Of a stretch of DNA of 64,000 nucleotides, positions 1 to 7,653 are shown piece after piece. The notes under the pieces were generated by a model that was not told the origin of the DNA, did not search any database, and saw only the letters and a list, made by a program, of their open reading frames with translations. Numbering within the stretch: the stretch's first letter is position 1; the number at the start of each line of letters is the position of its first letter. The stretch is from an uncultured Ruminococcus sp. (lineage in GTDB: Bacteria; Bacillota; Clostridia; Oscillospirales; Ruminococcaceae), in NCBI GenBank assembly GCA_946413815.1, contig CAMKMD010000004.1:45788-109787 (forward strand). The letters are read 5' to 3'. Position numbers and translations under genes: made by a program.

Positions 1-327
1 ATGGGTTCTGCTGTGCTGCCGGAGGGCTGTGCAGTCCTCCTTGAGTGCATGGGCAATCTCTGTGCGAACGAGATGTTCTCAGGCGAAGGCTGTGCTGACC
101 CGGCAGAGCGCATCATTACAGGTATACGTTCTCTTGCTGAGCGGACGGCGGAGCTTGTGATAGTTACGAATCAGGTGGGCAGCGACGGCATCGCCTATCC
201 GGAGGGGACAGCGGATTATATCCGCGTACTCGGCCTGATAAACGCCGGAATTTCCGCCTTTGCCGACAGCGTGATAGAATGTGTATACGGCATCCCTCTT
301 GTGCTGAAAGGAGATATGCCATGCTGA
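1..327 (+). CDS. cobU: Adenosylcobinamide kinase/guanylyltransferase, C-terminal part (5' end outside window)
   Basis: Partial gene cut by the window edge; the ATG at base 1 is only an internal codon. The visible 108 residues match the C-terminal half of CobU: a Leu-Leu-Glu-Cys nucleotide-site stretch, the VTNQVGSDG segment (family V-[ST]-N-E-V-G-x-G) and the closing YGIPLVLKG. CobU phosphorylates adenosylcobinamide and then transfers GMP to it in cytoplasmic nucleotide-loop assembly. The P-loop half lies upstream. The stop overlaps the cobS start (ATGCTGA), so the genes are probably translationally coupled. A second, shorter CobU-like gene lies just beyond cobS. Confidence 0.85.
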   Translation: MGSAVLPEGCAVLLECMGNLCANEMFSGEGCADPAERIITGIRSLAERTAELVIVTNQVGSDGIAYPEGTADYIRVLGLINAGISAFADSVIECVYGIPLVLKGDMPC

Positions 328-1085
328 AGTCGCTGTTTTCTGCCTTTCTTATGTACTCGCGCATACCCATGCCCGGGGTGGAGTGGAAGGAGGAGAACAG
401 GCGCTACGCCCTCGGATTCTTCCCACTCGTCGGTGCAGTCACAGGCGGGGCTCTCCTTCTCTGGAGGCTGCTCTGCACCCGTGCAGGCTTCGGTCAGCTG
501 CTGTTTGCGGCGGGAGCCCTGCTGATAAACGTCATCATAACCGGCGGCATACACCTTGACGGCTTCTGCGATGTCACTGACGCAAGGGCTTCCTGGGCGG
601 AGAAGGAGAAGCGCCTTGAGATAATGTCCGATCCGCATATCGGCTCCTTTGCTGTCATAAGGGTGTGTCTGCTGCTCATTGTTCAGACGGCTCTCTTCTC
701 TGAGGTGACTGAAACAGAGACGGCGGCAGTAATAGCCTGCGGCTATGTCCTCTCCCGTGCACTCAGCGGTCTCAGTGCCGTGACCTTCCGCGCAGCAAAG
801 AGCGGCGGCAGCCTGCAGAGCTTTGTAAAGCCCTCCCATAAGCGCACGGTAACAGGTATGGCAGTCTTCTTCACCGCGCTTCCGGCCGCAGTTTCCGTCA
901 TAGTCTTCCCGGCGGCGGGCATTGCATCGGCGGCAGCGGCGGGAGCTGTACTGCTGTATCACAGGTATGCTTCATACCGTGATTTCGGCGGCATAACAGG
1001 AGATCTCTGCGGCTGGTTCCTTGTCGTATGCGAGACCGCTGTGCTTGCTGCGGCAGTACTCACAGAAAGGATTGCGTCATTATGA
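321..1085 (+). CDS. cobS: Adenosylcobinamide-GDP ribazoletransferase (cobalamin synthase)
   Basis: CobS is an integral membrane enzyme that joins adenosylcobinamide-GDP to alpha-ribazole (or its phosphate), the last assembly step of the cofactor. The 254-residue length is normal. The N-terminal YSRIPMP motif and the Asp-rich GGIHLDGFCDVTDA motif near residue 75 (metal/phosphate site) are diagnostic, and several hydrophobic helices follow. An in-frame ATG at 279 lies inside cobU; the ATG at 321, with GAAAGGAG a few bases upstream, is the better start. The gene ends in an ATGA overlap with the next one. Confidence 0.93.
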   Translation: MLKSLFSAFLMYSRIPMPGVEWKEENRRYALGFFPLVGAVTGGALLLWRLLCTRAGFGQLLFAAGALLINVIITGGIHLDGFCDVTDARASWAEKEKRLEIMSDPHIGSFAVIRVCLLLIVQTALFSEVTETETAAVIACGYVLSRALSGLSAVTFRAAKSGGSLQSFVKPSHKRTVTGMAVFFTALPAAVSVIVFPAAGIASAAAAGAVLLYHRYASYRDFGGITGDLCGWFLVVCETAVLAAAVLTERIASL

Positions 1086-1462
1086 TACTTATTACAGGCG
1101 GGGCATATCAGGGCAAGACAGCTTTCGCTGCCGGACTGCTCGGCATATCCCCTGAGGATATTGCAGACGGAAGGGTGTGTACACCAGAGGAGGCTCTCTC
1201 CGCAGGCTGCATAAACAGCTTCCATGCCCTTGTAAGGAGACTGCCGGAACCCGTGCTCTTCACGGAGGAACTCTGCCGGAGGAATGCGGGAGCAGTCGTT
1301 ATCATGGACGAGATCGGCTGCGGTATCGTTCCCATGGAGAAGAGCGAGAGGGTATGGCGAGAGAATACGGGCAGATGCGGCTGCATCATCGCTTCCCGGT
1401 CTGATACAGTTGTCCGGCTGGTCTGCGGGATACCGTCAGTCATAAAGGGTGAGCTGCCATGA
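1082..1462 (+). CDS. Short CobU-like protein (adenosylcobinamide kinase/guanylyltransferase family paralogue)
   Basis: A 126-residue protein with a P-loop at its N-terminus (GGAYQGKT) and a CobU-type C-terminal half: DEIGCGIVP, then an R-x8-GR spacing and a closing VCGIPSVIKG. Typical CobU is about 170-190 residues, so the middle segment that carries the guanylyl-accepting His in classical CobU is shortened here. It may be a kinase-only or accessory paralogue of the full CobU two genes upstream; this is inference. The start is the ATG overlapping the cobS stop, and the end overlaps cobC by ATGA. Confidence 0.75.
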   Translation: MILITGGAYQGKTAFAAGLLGISPEDIADGRVCTPEEALSAGCINSFHALVRRLPEPVLFTEELCRRNAGAVVIMDEIGCGIVPMEKSERVWRENTGRCGCIIASRSDTVVRLVCGIPSVIKGELP

Positions 1463-2019
1463 GGATAGTACTTATACGCCACGGACTCACCGCCGGCAAC
1501 CTTGAAAAGCGCTATATCGGCCGCACTGACGAGCCCCTCTGCGCTGAGGGAGAAAGAGCCCTGCGTGAGACAGCTCCGCCGCCATGTGATGCAGTGATAT
1601 GCAGCCCCATGAAGCGCTGTATACAGTCTGCCGCCCTGCTCTATCCGGATATGGAGCCTTTCACAGAAGAGGGCCTGCGGGAATGCGATTTCGGCGCCTT
1701 TGAGGGGAAGAACTACAGGGAACTCACCGGTGATGCCGGCTATCAGGCCTGGACAGACAGCGGCGGGACACTGCCTTTCCCCGGCGGCGAGAGCCCGGAC
1801 AGCTTCCGGCAGCGCTGCACTGAGGCCTTTGCCGATACACTCAGCAGATTTGCAGGGGCCCGGACCCTTGTATACATAGTACACGGCGGCACCATAATGT
1901 CGGTGCTTGACAGATACGCCGTACCGCACAGGGACTACTTTGACTGGCACTGTGAGAACGCTCACGGTTATGTCTGTCACTGGGACGGAAATAAACTTAC
2001 TGTCACGGAGAGAATATGA
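1459..2019 (+). CDS. cobC: Histidine phosphatase family protein, probable alpha-ribazole phosphatase
   Basis: A 186-residue phosphoglycerate-mutase-like phosphatase. The catalytic LIRHGLTAGN motif is at residues 4-13, SPMKRCIQSA supplies a phosphate-pocket Arg, ECDFGAFEGKNYREL is the family's second signature, and the second catalytic His is in VHGG near residue 140. In the pathway CobC removes phosphate from alpha-ribazole-5'-phosphate or from adenosylcobalamin-5'-phosphate. The motifs show only the phosphatase family; the assignment rests on its place in an ATGA-coupled cobalamin operon. Confidence 0.85.
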   Translation: MRIVLIRHGLTAGNLEKRYIGRTDEPLCAEGERALRETAPPPCDAVICSPMKRCIQSAALLYPDMEPFTEEGLRECDFGAFEGKNYRELTGDAGYQAWTDSGGTLPFPGGESPDSFRQRCTEAFADTLSRFAGARTLVYIVHGGTIMSVLDRYAVPHRDYFDWHCENAHGYVCHWDGNKLTVTERI

Positions 2020-2978
2020 AACATCTGATACCTGCTCTGCCCCTGATACTCGGCTTCCTGCTCGACTGTATCATAGGGGATCCATACAATATCCCGCATC
2101 CCGTCCGGCTCATGGGAAGACTAATAACACGTCTTGAAAATCTCGTCCGCGCCCGAATGAGGAATCTCCGTCTCGGCGGAGTGCTTCTTGCTGTCACTGT
2201 GATACTCCTTTCCTTTGCCGCACCTCTTATACTGCTCCGGATCTGCTACCGGATCAGCACAGTACTCGGCACAGCCGCAGAGACCATACTCTGCTGTTAT
2301 ATGCTCGCCGCAAGGTGTCTCTGTAATGAGAGCATGAGGGTATGCCGTGCGGCGGAATCCGGCGATACAGAGGGCGCAAGGCGGGCAGTATCCATGATAG
2401 TCGGCCGTGATACCGACGTACTTGACCATGATGGTATAGTACGTGCGGCAGTGGAGACCGTTGCGGAGAATACCTCCGACGGGGTGACAGCCCCCCTCTT
2501 CTTCATGGGGCTCGGCGGAGCTGCCGGAGCCTTTCTCTACAAGGCTGTGAACACCATGGATTCCATGATAGGCTATAAGAATGAGAATTATGCCGATATA
2601 GGCCGGTTCGCTGCAAAGCTCGACGATGTGCTCAACTTCATCCCCTCGCGCCTTACTGCCCTCCTCATGGTGGCTGCCGCACCGCTGCTCCGCCTTGACG
2701 GGAAGAATGCCCTCAGGATATGGAGACGTGACAGGCGCAACCATGAAAGCCCGAATTCCGCCCAGACGGAGTCAGCCTGTGCCGGCGCCCTTCATGTGAG
2801 GCTCGCAGGCGATGCCTGGTACTTCGGAGAGCTCCACAAAAAGCCCTACATAGGCGATGATGACAGGAACATAGAGCCGGAGGACATACGCCGTGCCAAC
2901 AGACTGATGTACGCATCATCAGTCCTTATGCTCCTTATCGCAGCAGCACTCAGATGCCTGACAGGAGGTCTTGTATGA
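2016..2978 (+). CDS. cbiB: Adenosylcobinamide-phosphate synthase
   Basis: CbiB is a membrane enzyme that attaches (R)-1-amino-2-propanol phosphate to the propionate side chain of adenosylcobyric acid. The 320 residues include the N-terminal LDCIIGDPYNIPHPVRLMG motif, the VAENTSDGVTAPLFF motif near residue 150 and NTMDSMIGYKN near residue 180, all hallmarks of CbiB/CobD(Pseudomonas). Hydrophobic helices occur near residues 55-90 and at the C-terminus. The start overlaps the cobC stop. The amine comes from CobD, encoded immediately downstream. Confidence 0.93.
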   Translation: MKHLIPALPLILGFLLDCIIGDPYNIPHPVRLMGRLITRLENLVRARMRNLRLGGVLLAVTVILLSFAAPLILLRICYRISTVLGTAAETILCCYMLAARCLCNESMRVCRAAESGDTEGARRAVSMIVGRDTDVLDHDGIVRAAVETVAENTSDGVTAPLFFMGLGGAAGAFLYKAVNTMDSMIGYKNENYADIGRFAAKLDDVLNFIPSRLTALLMVAAAPLLRLDGKNALRIWRRDRRNHESPNSAQTESACAGALHVRLAGDAWYFGELHKKPYIGDDDRNIEPEDIRRANRLMYASSVLMLLIAAALRCLTGGLV

Positions 2979-4009
2979 TACAGCTTCACGGCGGGAATAT
3001 ACAGCAGCTTCCCGGCATCCTTGACTTCTCGGCCAACATCAGCCCCCTTGGTATGCCGGAGAGTGTACGGGAGGCCGCAATACGCAGCATAGACAGCGCT
3101 GAGAGCTACCCCGACCCGTACTGTGTTCAGCTCCGGCAGAGGATAGTGGAGACAGAGGATATACCGCCGGAGAATATCGTCTGCGGGAACGGTGCCGCAG
3201 ATCTCATCTTCCGGATAGTTCATGCCATGCGGCCCGGAAGGGCTCTGGTGTGCGCACCCTGCTTCCTCGAATACGAAAGGGCGCTCACGGAGACAGGCTG
3301 CAGGACAGACCGGCATATACTCCGGGAGACGGAAGGTTTCCGGCTTACGGAGCGTATACTCACCGACCTTACCCCCGATACGGATATCTGCTTTCTCTGC
3401 ACTCCGAACAATCCCACAGGCCTTCTCATAGAGCCGGAGCTCCTCGGACGCATAGCACACAGATGTGCAGAAAAGGGTATACTCCTTGTATGCGATGAGT
3501 GCTTCATGGGCTTTACGGAAAAACCGGAGGAATACAGCCTGCGCCGTTTCCTCAGTGAGAAGACAGTCATACTCAGGGCATTTACGAAGCTCTTTGCCAT
3601 GCCGGGGCTCAGGCTCGGATATGCGCTCTGCGGTTCTCAGGCTGTTGCGGATGCCATAGCCGGGAGCGGTCAGTTCTGGAGCGTTTCCTCGCCTGCGCAG
3701 GCTGCCGGTATTGCCGCCCTGGATGAGAAGGGGCTTGCCGGGCGTACGGCCGCATTCGTCAGGGAGCAGCGCGGATACCTCTTAACCGCAATGGAGGAGG
3801 CAGGCATCAGGGTCTACGGCGGTCAGGCCAATTATATATTCTTCCGCAGCGGCCCAGGCCTTGCCGGAAGAATGCTGCGGGAGGGGATACTCATCCGCGA
3901 CTGCCGGAACTACGCCGGACTCAGCGGTGGATATTACCGTATCGCCGTGAGGACGCAGGAGGAGAACAAAGTATTTCTTGAAGCATTAAGGAGGTGCCTT
4001 GATGGCTAA
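2975..4009 (+). CDS. cobD: Threonine-phosphate decarboxylase (PLP-dependent)
   Basis: A fold-type I aminotransferase-like enzyme of 344 residues that decarboxylates L-threonine O-3-phosphate to (R)-1-amino-2-propanol phosphate for CbiB. The N-terminus HGGN...LDFSANISPLG is characteristic. CTPNNPTG is the substrate-side loop, DECFMGF contains the PLP-pyridine Asp, and RAFTKLFAMPGLRLGY contains the Schiff-base Lys. An upstream in-frame ATG at 2954 is less likely than the ATG at 2975, which has an AGGAGGT ribosome binding site and overlaps the cbiB stop. Confidence 0.9.
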   Translation: MIQLHGGNIQQLPGILDFSANISPLGMPESVREAAIRSIDSAESYPDPYCVQLRQRIVETEDIPPENIVCGNGAADLIFRIVHAMRPGRALVCAPCFLEYERALTETGCRTDRHILRETEGFRLTERILTDLTPDTDICFLCTPNNPTGLLIEPELLGRIAHRCAEKGILLVCDECFMGFTEKPEEYSLRRFLSEKTVILRAFTKLFAMPGLRLGYALCGSQAVADAIAGSGQFWSVSSPAQAAGIAALDEKGLAGRTAAFVREQRGYLLTAMEEAGIRVYGGQANYIFFRSGPGLAGRMLREGILIRDCRNYAGLSGGYYRIAVRTQEENKVFLEALRRCLDG

Positions 4010-5471
4010 GTGCATAATGCTGCAGGGGACGATGTCGGATGTCGGGAAGAGCTTCCTGACGGCGGCACTCTGCCGGATATTCCGTCAGGACGGCTATACC
4101 TGCGCCCCATTCAAATCACAGAACATGGCGCTCAATTCCTATGTCACCCGTGAGGGGCTGGAGATAGGAAGAGCCCAGGCATTGCAGGCCGAAGCCGCCG
4201 GCATAGAGCCATCTGCGCTCATGAATCCCATACTACTGAAACCCACCACTGATACAGGCTCACAGGTCATAGTAAACGGCAGGGTGCGGGGGAATATGCG
4301 GGCAGCGGATTACTTCCGCCATAAGAAGGAGCTTATACCCGATATCATGTCCGCCTACGAAACTCTGTCATCGCAGTATGACATCATAGTCATAGAGGGC
4401 GCAGGCAGCCCCGTGGAGCTGAATCTGAAAGCGGATGATATCGTTAATATGGGGCTTGCGAAGCTCGTCAGAGCACCTGTTCTCCTTGTAGGAGATATCG
4501 ACAGGGGCGGAGTATTCGCGCAGCTCATCGGTACTCTCTCCCTCCTTGAAGAGGAGGAGCGGGAGCTTGTCAGAGGGCTTGTTGTGAACAAGTTCCGCGG
4601 GGATATAGGTCTTTTCCGTGACGGCACGGATATACTCGAGGAACGCTCAGGTAAGAAGGTGGCCGGAGTGGTGCCCTTCCTTGACTGCGACCTTGAGGAC
4701 GAGGACAGCCTTTCACCGAAGCTTTCAAGGCGTGAGCGTGACGGCGTCACAGATATCGCTGTGATACGCCTCCCTAAGATATCCAACTTCACCGACCTCG
4801 ATGTGTTCGGGCAGTACGAAGGTGTGTCCGTCCGCTATGTATCACGCCCCGCAGAGCTCGGGATGCCTGATATGATAGTCATACCCGGCACGAAAAGCAC
4901 CATAGCGGATATGCGCTGGCTCAGGGAGAGCGGGCTTGCGGACGCGGTAAAGGAGCGCTGCAGCGAGGGAATACCGGTATTCGGCATCTGCGGCGGTTAT
5001 CAGCTCATGGGGCAGACTGTCTCCGACCCTGACGGCAGCGAGGGCGGCGGCAGTATAAGCGGCCTCGGGCTGCTTGACACACATACCGTTTTCGGCAGGG
5101 AGAAGCGGCAGACACAGGTGCGAGGAAGGTTCTGCGATATACAAGGCTTCTTCTCCTGCCTGTCCGGTGCGGAGTTTGAGGGCTATGAGATACACATGGG
5201 CGTCACTGCCGATACCGGAACGCCCCTCACCGACTGCGGCGGCAGCTTTTCCGGCAATGCGGCGGGCTGCTACGTACACGGGATATTCGATACTGCCGGG
5301 GTCTCCGGCAGGCTCGTAAGGGCGCTGTTCCGCCGGAAGGGAATGGAGTATACCGGCAGGATATCAGGCCGCAGGCAGTACCGGGAGGAGCAGCTCGACC
5401 TGCTGGCGGACAGGGTTAGAAAGGCTCTTGATATGGACTTCGTATACAGGATACTGGAGGAGGGCGTATGA
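4002..5471 (+). CDS. cobQ: Cobyric acid synthase (glutamine-hydrolysing)
   Basis: CobQ (CbiP) amidates side chains b, d, e and g of adenosylcobyrinic acid a,c-diamide using glutamine and ATP. The 489 residues start with the P-loop-like GTMSDVGKS, followed by FKSQNMALNS, VIEGAGSP and GDIDRGGVFAQ of the synthetase domain. A class I glutamine amidotransferase domain follows, with its nucleophile Cys in FGICGGYQLMG (near residue 330) and the His in YVHGIFD. AAGGAGGTG upstream supports the ATG at 4002 over the TTG one codon earlier. The start lies eight bases inside cobD. Confidence 0.94.
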   Translation: MAKCIMLQGTMSDVGKSFLTAALCRIFRQDGYTCAPFKSQNMALNSYVTREGLEIGRAQALQAEAAGIEPSALMNPILLKPTTDTGSQVIVNGRVRGNMRAADYFRHKKELIPDIMSAYETLSSQYDIIVIEGAGSPVELNLKADDIVNMGLAKLVRAPVLLVGDIDRGGVFAQLIGTLSLLEEEERELVRGLVVNKFRGDIGLFRDGTDILEERSGKKVAGVVPFLDCDLEDEDSLSPKLSRRERDGVTDIAVIRLPKISNFTDLDVFGQYEGVSVRYVSRPAELGMPDMIVIPGTKSTIADMRWLRESGLADAVKERCSEGIPVFGICGGYQLMGQTVSDPDGSEGGGSISGLGLLDTHTVFGREKRQTQVRGRFCDIQGFFSCLSGAEFEGYEIHMGVTADTGTPLTDCGGSFSGNAAGCYVHGIFDTAGVSGRLVRALFRRKGMEYTGRISGRRQYREEQLDLLADRVRKALDMDFVYRILEEGV

Positions 5472-6109
5472 AGCTGGAATACGTACTGCCCGCTGATATA
5501 GAGCGGCGCAGCTTTGAGATAATAGAGAGCGAGCTCGGTCGTGAGATACCGGAGGATATAAAGCCGGTAGTCATACGCGCCATACATACTACAGCCGATT
5601 TCGACTACGCCGATAATCTGTGGTTCTCGGAGGGAGTTGTTGAAAGGGCACTTGAGCTGCTCGGAAACGGTGCTGTGATAGTGACCGATACGAATATGGC
5701 AAAGGCAGGAATAAATAAGCCGGCCCTTGCCCGCCACGGCTGCGAGTGTATGTGCTTCATGGCTGACGAGGACGTGGCAGAGGCGGCAAGGATGAACGGC
5801 ACAACAAGAGCGGCGGCATCTGTAGACAAAGCTGCCGGACTCGGACAGCCTGTGGTGTACGCTGTCGGAAATGCCCCGACTGCACTGGTAAGGCTCAGTG
5901 AGCATATCAAGGCCGGAACCTTCGTACCGGAGCTTATAATAGGTGCTCCCGTAGGATTTGTGAATGTGGTGCAGTCAAAGGAAATGATAATAGAGACCGG
6001 TGTGCCGTGTATAGTCGCAAGGGGCAGAAAGGGCGGAAGTAATGTGGCAGCGGCGATATGCAACTCCCTGCTCTATATGCTTGACGCCAAAAAAGGCTTT
6101 AAAAAGTGA
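5468..6109 (+). CDS. cbiC: Precorrin-8X methylmutase
   Basis: CbiC (CobH) moves the C-11 methyl group of precorrin-8 to C-12, giving hydrogenobyrinate or cobyrinate. The 213-residue length fits. The catalytic His sits in RAIHTTADFDYADNL near residue 42, and TDTNMAKAGINK and IGAPVGFVN are family signatures. It is the only corrin-ring gene in an otherwise late-step operon, so the other ring genes probably lie upstream of the window. The start is ATGA-coupled to cobQ. No convincing terminator is visible between 6110 and 6147. Confidence 0.93.
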   Translation: MKLEYVLPADIERRSFEIIESELGREIPEDIKPVVIRAIHTTADFDYADNLWFSEGVVERALELLGNGAVIVTDTNMAKAGINKPALARHGCECMCFMADEDVAEAARMNGTTRAAASVDKAAGLGQPVVYAVGNAPTALVRLSEHIKAGTFVPELIIGAPVGFVNVVQSKEMIIETGVPCIVARGRKGGSNVAAAICNSLLYMLDAKKGFKK

Positions 6110-6147
6110 AGACCATTAGTAGTATATGTACATTTTCTCTGTATTGC

Positions 6148-6176
6148 TTGCATTGTCGCATCAAGTCTGCTATAAT
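6148..6176 (+). promoter_or_regulatory. Sigma-A-type promoter of the riboswitch-controlled operon
   Basis: TTGCAT at 6148-6153, a 17-base spacer and a consensus TATAAT at 6171-6176. This predicts transcription from about 6184, just ahead of the cobalamin riboswitch. Confidence 0.75.
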
Positions 6177-6189
6177 ATCTATTGTTGAA

Positions 6190-6425
6190 AATCAAACAGG
6201 CAAACGGTGCTTTCCGGCGGTATACCGTGCGGAAAGGTAAAAGGGAAGCAGGTGAAGATCCTGCACGAGCCCGTCACTGTGATTGCGGAGCGTTATACTG
6301 ATATGCCACTGAGAGATCGGGAAGGCTGTATGACGCATTGAGGCATAAGTCAGGAAACCTGCCGCTTGCTGGTACATGGCCGGAAAGGCCAGGGTCACGA
6401 GGTTCTGATCGTACTGTTCACAGGC
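6190..6425 (+). promoter_or_regulatory. Cobalamin (adenosylcobalamin) riboswitch
   Basis: The region shows the conserved blocks of the cobalamin riboswitch family in order: a purine-rich AAAGGGAAGCAGGTGAAGAT with paired flanks near 6238-6260, the GCCCGTCACTGTGA core near 6269-6282, and the B12 box (TAAGTCAGGAAACCTGCC) at about 6346-6363, followed by a further helix. It sits between a consensus promoter and a chelatase/importer operon. Binding of coenzyme B12 would be expected to switch the operon off. Exact ends are approximate. Confidence 0.93.
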
Positions 6426-6450
6426 TCCCGAAGGGGGTCCGTTCTTAGTG

Positions 6451-6476
6451 CCTTCTGCCCGCGCGGAGGGTTTTTT
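6451..6476 (+). terminator. Probable riboswitch expression-platform terminator
   Basis: A short imperfect G+C-rich hairpin (CCTTC paired with GGAGG, one G-U pair) is followed directly by TTTTTT. It lies between the riboswitch and the first gene, where conditional termination would act. The stem is weak as drawn and may extend with upstream bases. Confidence 0.55.
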
Positions 6477-6514
6477 GTTATGCGGTCAGACCTTTCATAG
6501 AAAGGAAGATCATT

Positions 6515-7591
6515 ATGAAAAAGACACTTGCACTCATCATCAGCCTCGCCTGCCTGACAGCAGCTGCAACATCATGCGGCGCAGCAGGTACTGCATCCGA
6601 GACACCTTCTGAGCCCGCTACAGAGACTGCAACAGAGGCAGAGACAGAAGCTCCTACAGAGGAAGAGACAGAGGCTCCCACCGAGGCAGAAACAGAGGCA
6701 CCGACTGAGGAAGAGACAGAGGCAGAGGAAGAAGAGGACGAAGAGGAGAACTACGAGACAGGCGATGCTTCTCTTGACGATATCCGCAATGATGACAATA
6801 TCGGCGACAACGAGCTGCTGGTACTGAGCTTCGGTACAAGCTACAATGACAGCCGCCGTTTCACCATAGGAGCCATCGAGGGCGCACTGGACAAGGCATT
6901 CCCTGATTATTCAGTACGCCGCGGCTTCACAGCAAACATCATTATCGACCACGTTGAGCGCCGTGACGGCATCCACATCGATGATATCAACGAGGCTCTC
7001 CAGAGAGCAGTTGACAACGGCGTAAAGAACCTTGTTATACAGCCCACACATCTTATGAACGGCATAGAGTACAACGAGATCGTTGATACCGTTGCAGAGT
7101 ACTCCGATGCCTTCGAGAAGGTCGTATTCGGCGAGCCCCTCCTCACAAGCGATGATGATTTCAAGCGCGTGGAGAACGCCATCGTGAACTGGACAGCAGA
7201 GTATGATGACGGAAATACAGCTATCTGCTTTATGGGACACGGCACAGAAGCCGATTCCAACAGCGTATACGGCAAGATGCAGGAAATGCTCACAGCAGAC
7301 GGACACAAGAACTACTTCGTAGGCACAGTAGAGGCAGAGCCCTCACTCGAGGACGTACTTGCCAAGGTGCAGGAGGGCAATTACAAGAAGGTTGTCCTGG
7401 AGCCCCTCATGGTAGTTGCAGGCGACCACGCCAACAACGATATGGCAGGCGATGAAGAGGATTCATGGAAGAGCGCATTCGAGGCAGCAGGCTACGAGGT
7501 AGAGTGCGTACTGAGAGGTCTCGGCGAGAACGATGCCATCAGACAGATCTACGTTGAGCACGCTCAGAAGGCAATAGACTCCATCAAGTAA
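6515..7591 (+). CDS. CbiK-type sirohydrochlorin cobaltochelatase family lipoprotein
   Basis: 358 residues. A lipoprotein signal peptide with the Cys at residue 21 is followed by a repetitive Thr/Glu/Ala/Pro spacer to about residue 80, then a CbiK domain. Diagnostic segments are LLVLSFGTSYNDSRRFTIGAIEG, QPTHLMNGIEY (metal-site His), CFMGHGT, and LEPLMVVAGDHANNDMAG (second His). CbiK normally inserts Co2+ into sirohydrochlorin in the cytoplasm, but the signal peptide places this one on the outer face of the membrane. Periplasmic CbiK-P in Desulfovibrio and the CbiK-like surface lipoprotein IhtB of Porphyromonas, which binds haem, are precedents. With the importer downstream, a role in extracellular tetrapyrrole or metal handling is inferred. 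Confidence 0.88.
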   Translation: MKKTLALIISLACLTAAATSCGAAGTASETPSEPATETATEAETEAPTEEETEAPTEAETEAPTEEETEAEEEEDEEENYETGDASLDDIRNDDNIGDNELLVLSFGTSYNDSRRFTIGAIEGALDKAFPDYSVRRGFTANIIIDHVERRDGIHIDDINEALQRAVDNGVKNLVIQPTHLMNGIEYNEIVDTVAEYSDAFEKVVFGEPLLTSDDDFKRVENAIVNWTAEYDDGNTAICFMGHGTEADSNSVYGKMQEMLTADGHKNYFVGTVEAEPSLEDVLAKVQEGNYKKVVLEPLMVVAGDHANNDMAGDEEDSWKSAFEAAGYEVECVLRGLGENDAIRQIYVEHAQKAIDSIK

Positions 7592-7608
7592 GAGATTAAT
7601 TGACAACT

Positions 7609-7632
7609 ATCGGGCAGTTTCGGCTGCCCGAT
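7609..7632 (+). other. Perfect intercistronic hairpin
   Basis: ATCGGGCAG and CTGCCCGAT form a perfect 9-bp stem around a 6-base loop, between the chelatase gene and the next lipoprotein gene. No T-run follows, so it is not a standard terminator. It may stabilise or process the mRNA. Confidence 0.7.
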
Positions 7633-7653
7633 ACTGATATAAAGAGGTATACT

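Noticed and set aside
1108..1980. A 290-codon open frame on the minus strand opposite the cobU-like and cobC genes
   Set aside because: It mirrors a well-supported, motif-bearing plus-strand pair, has no ribosome binding site and no recognisable sequence. Long antisense frames are common in G+C-rich genes.
2846..3460. A 204-codon minus-strand frame opposite cbiB/cobD
   Set aside because: Shadow of two strongly supported genes; no start signal and no family features.
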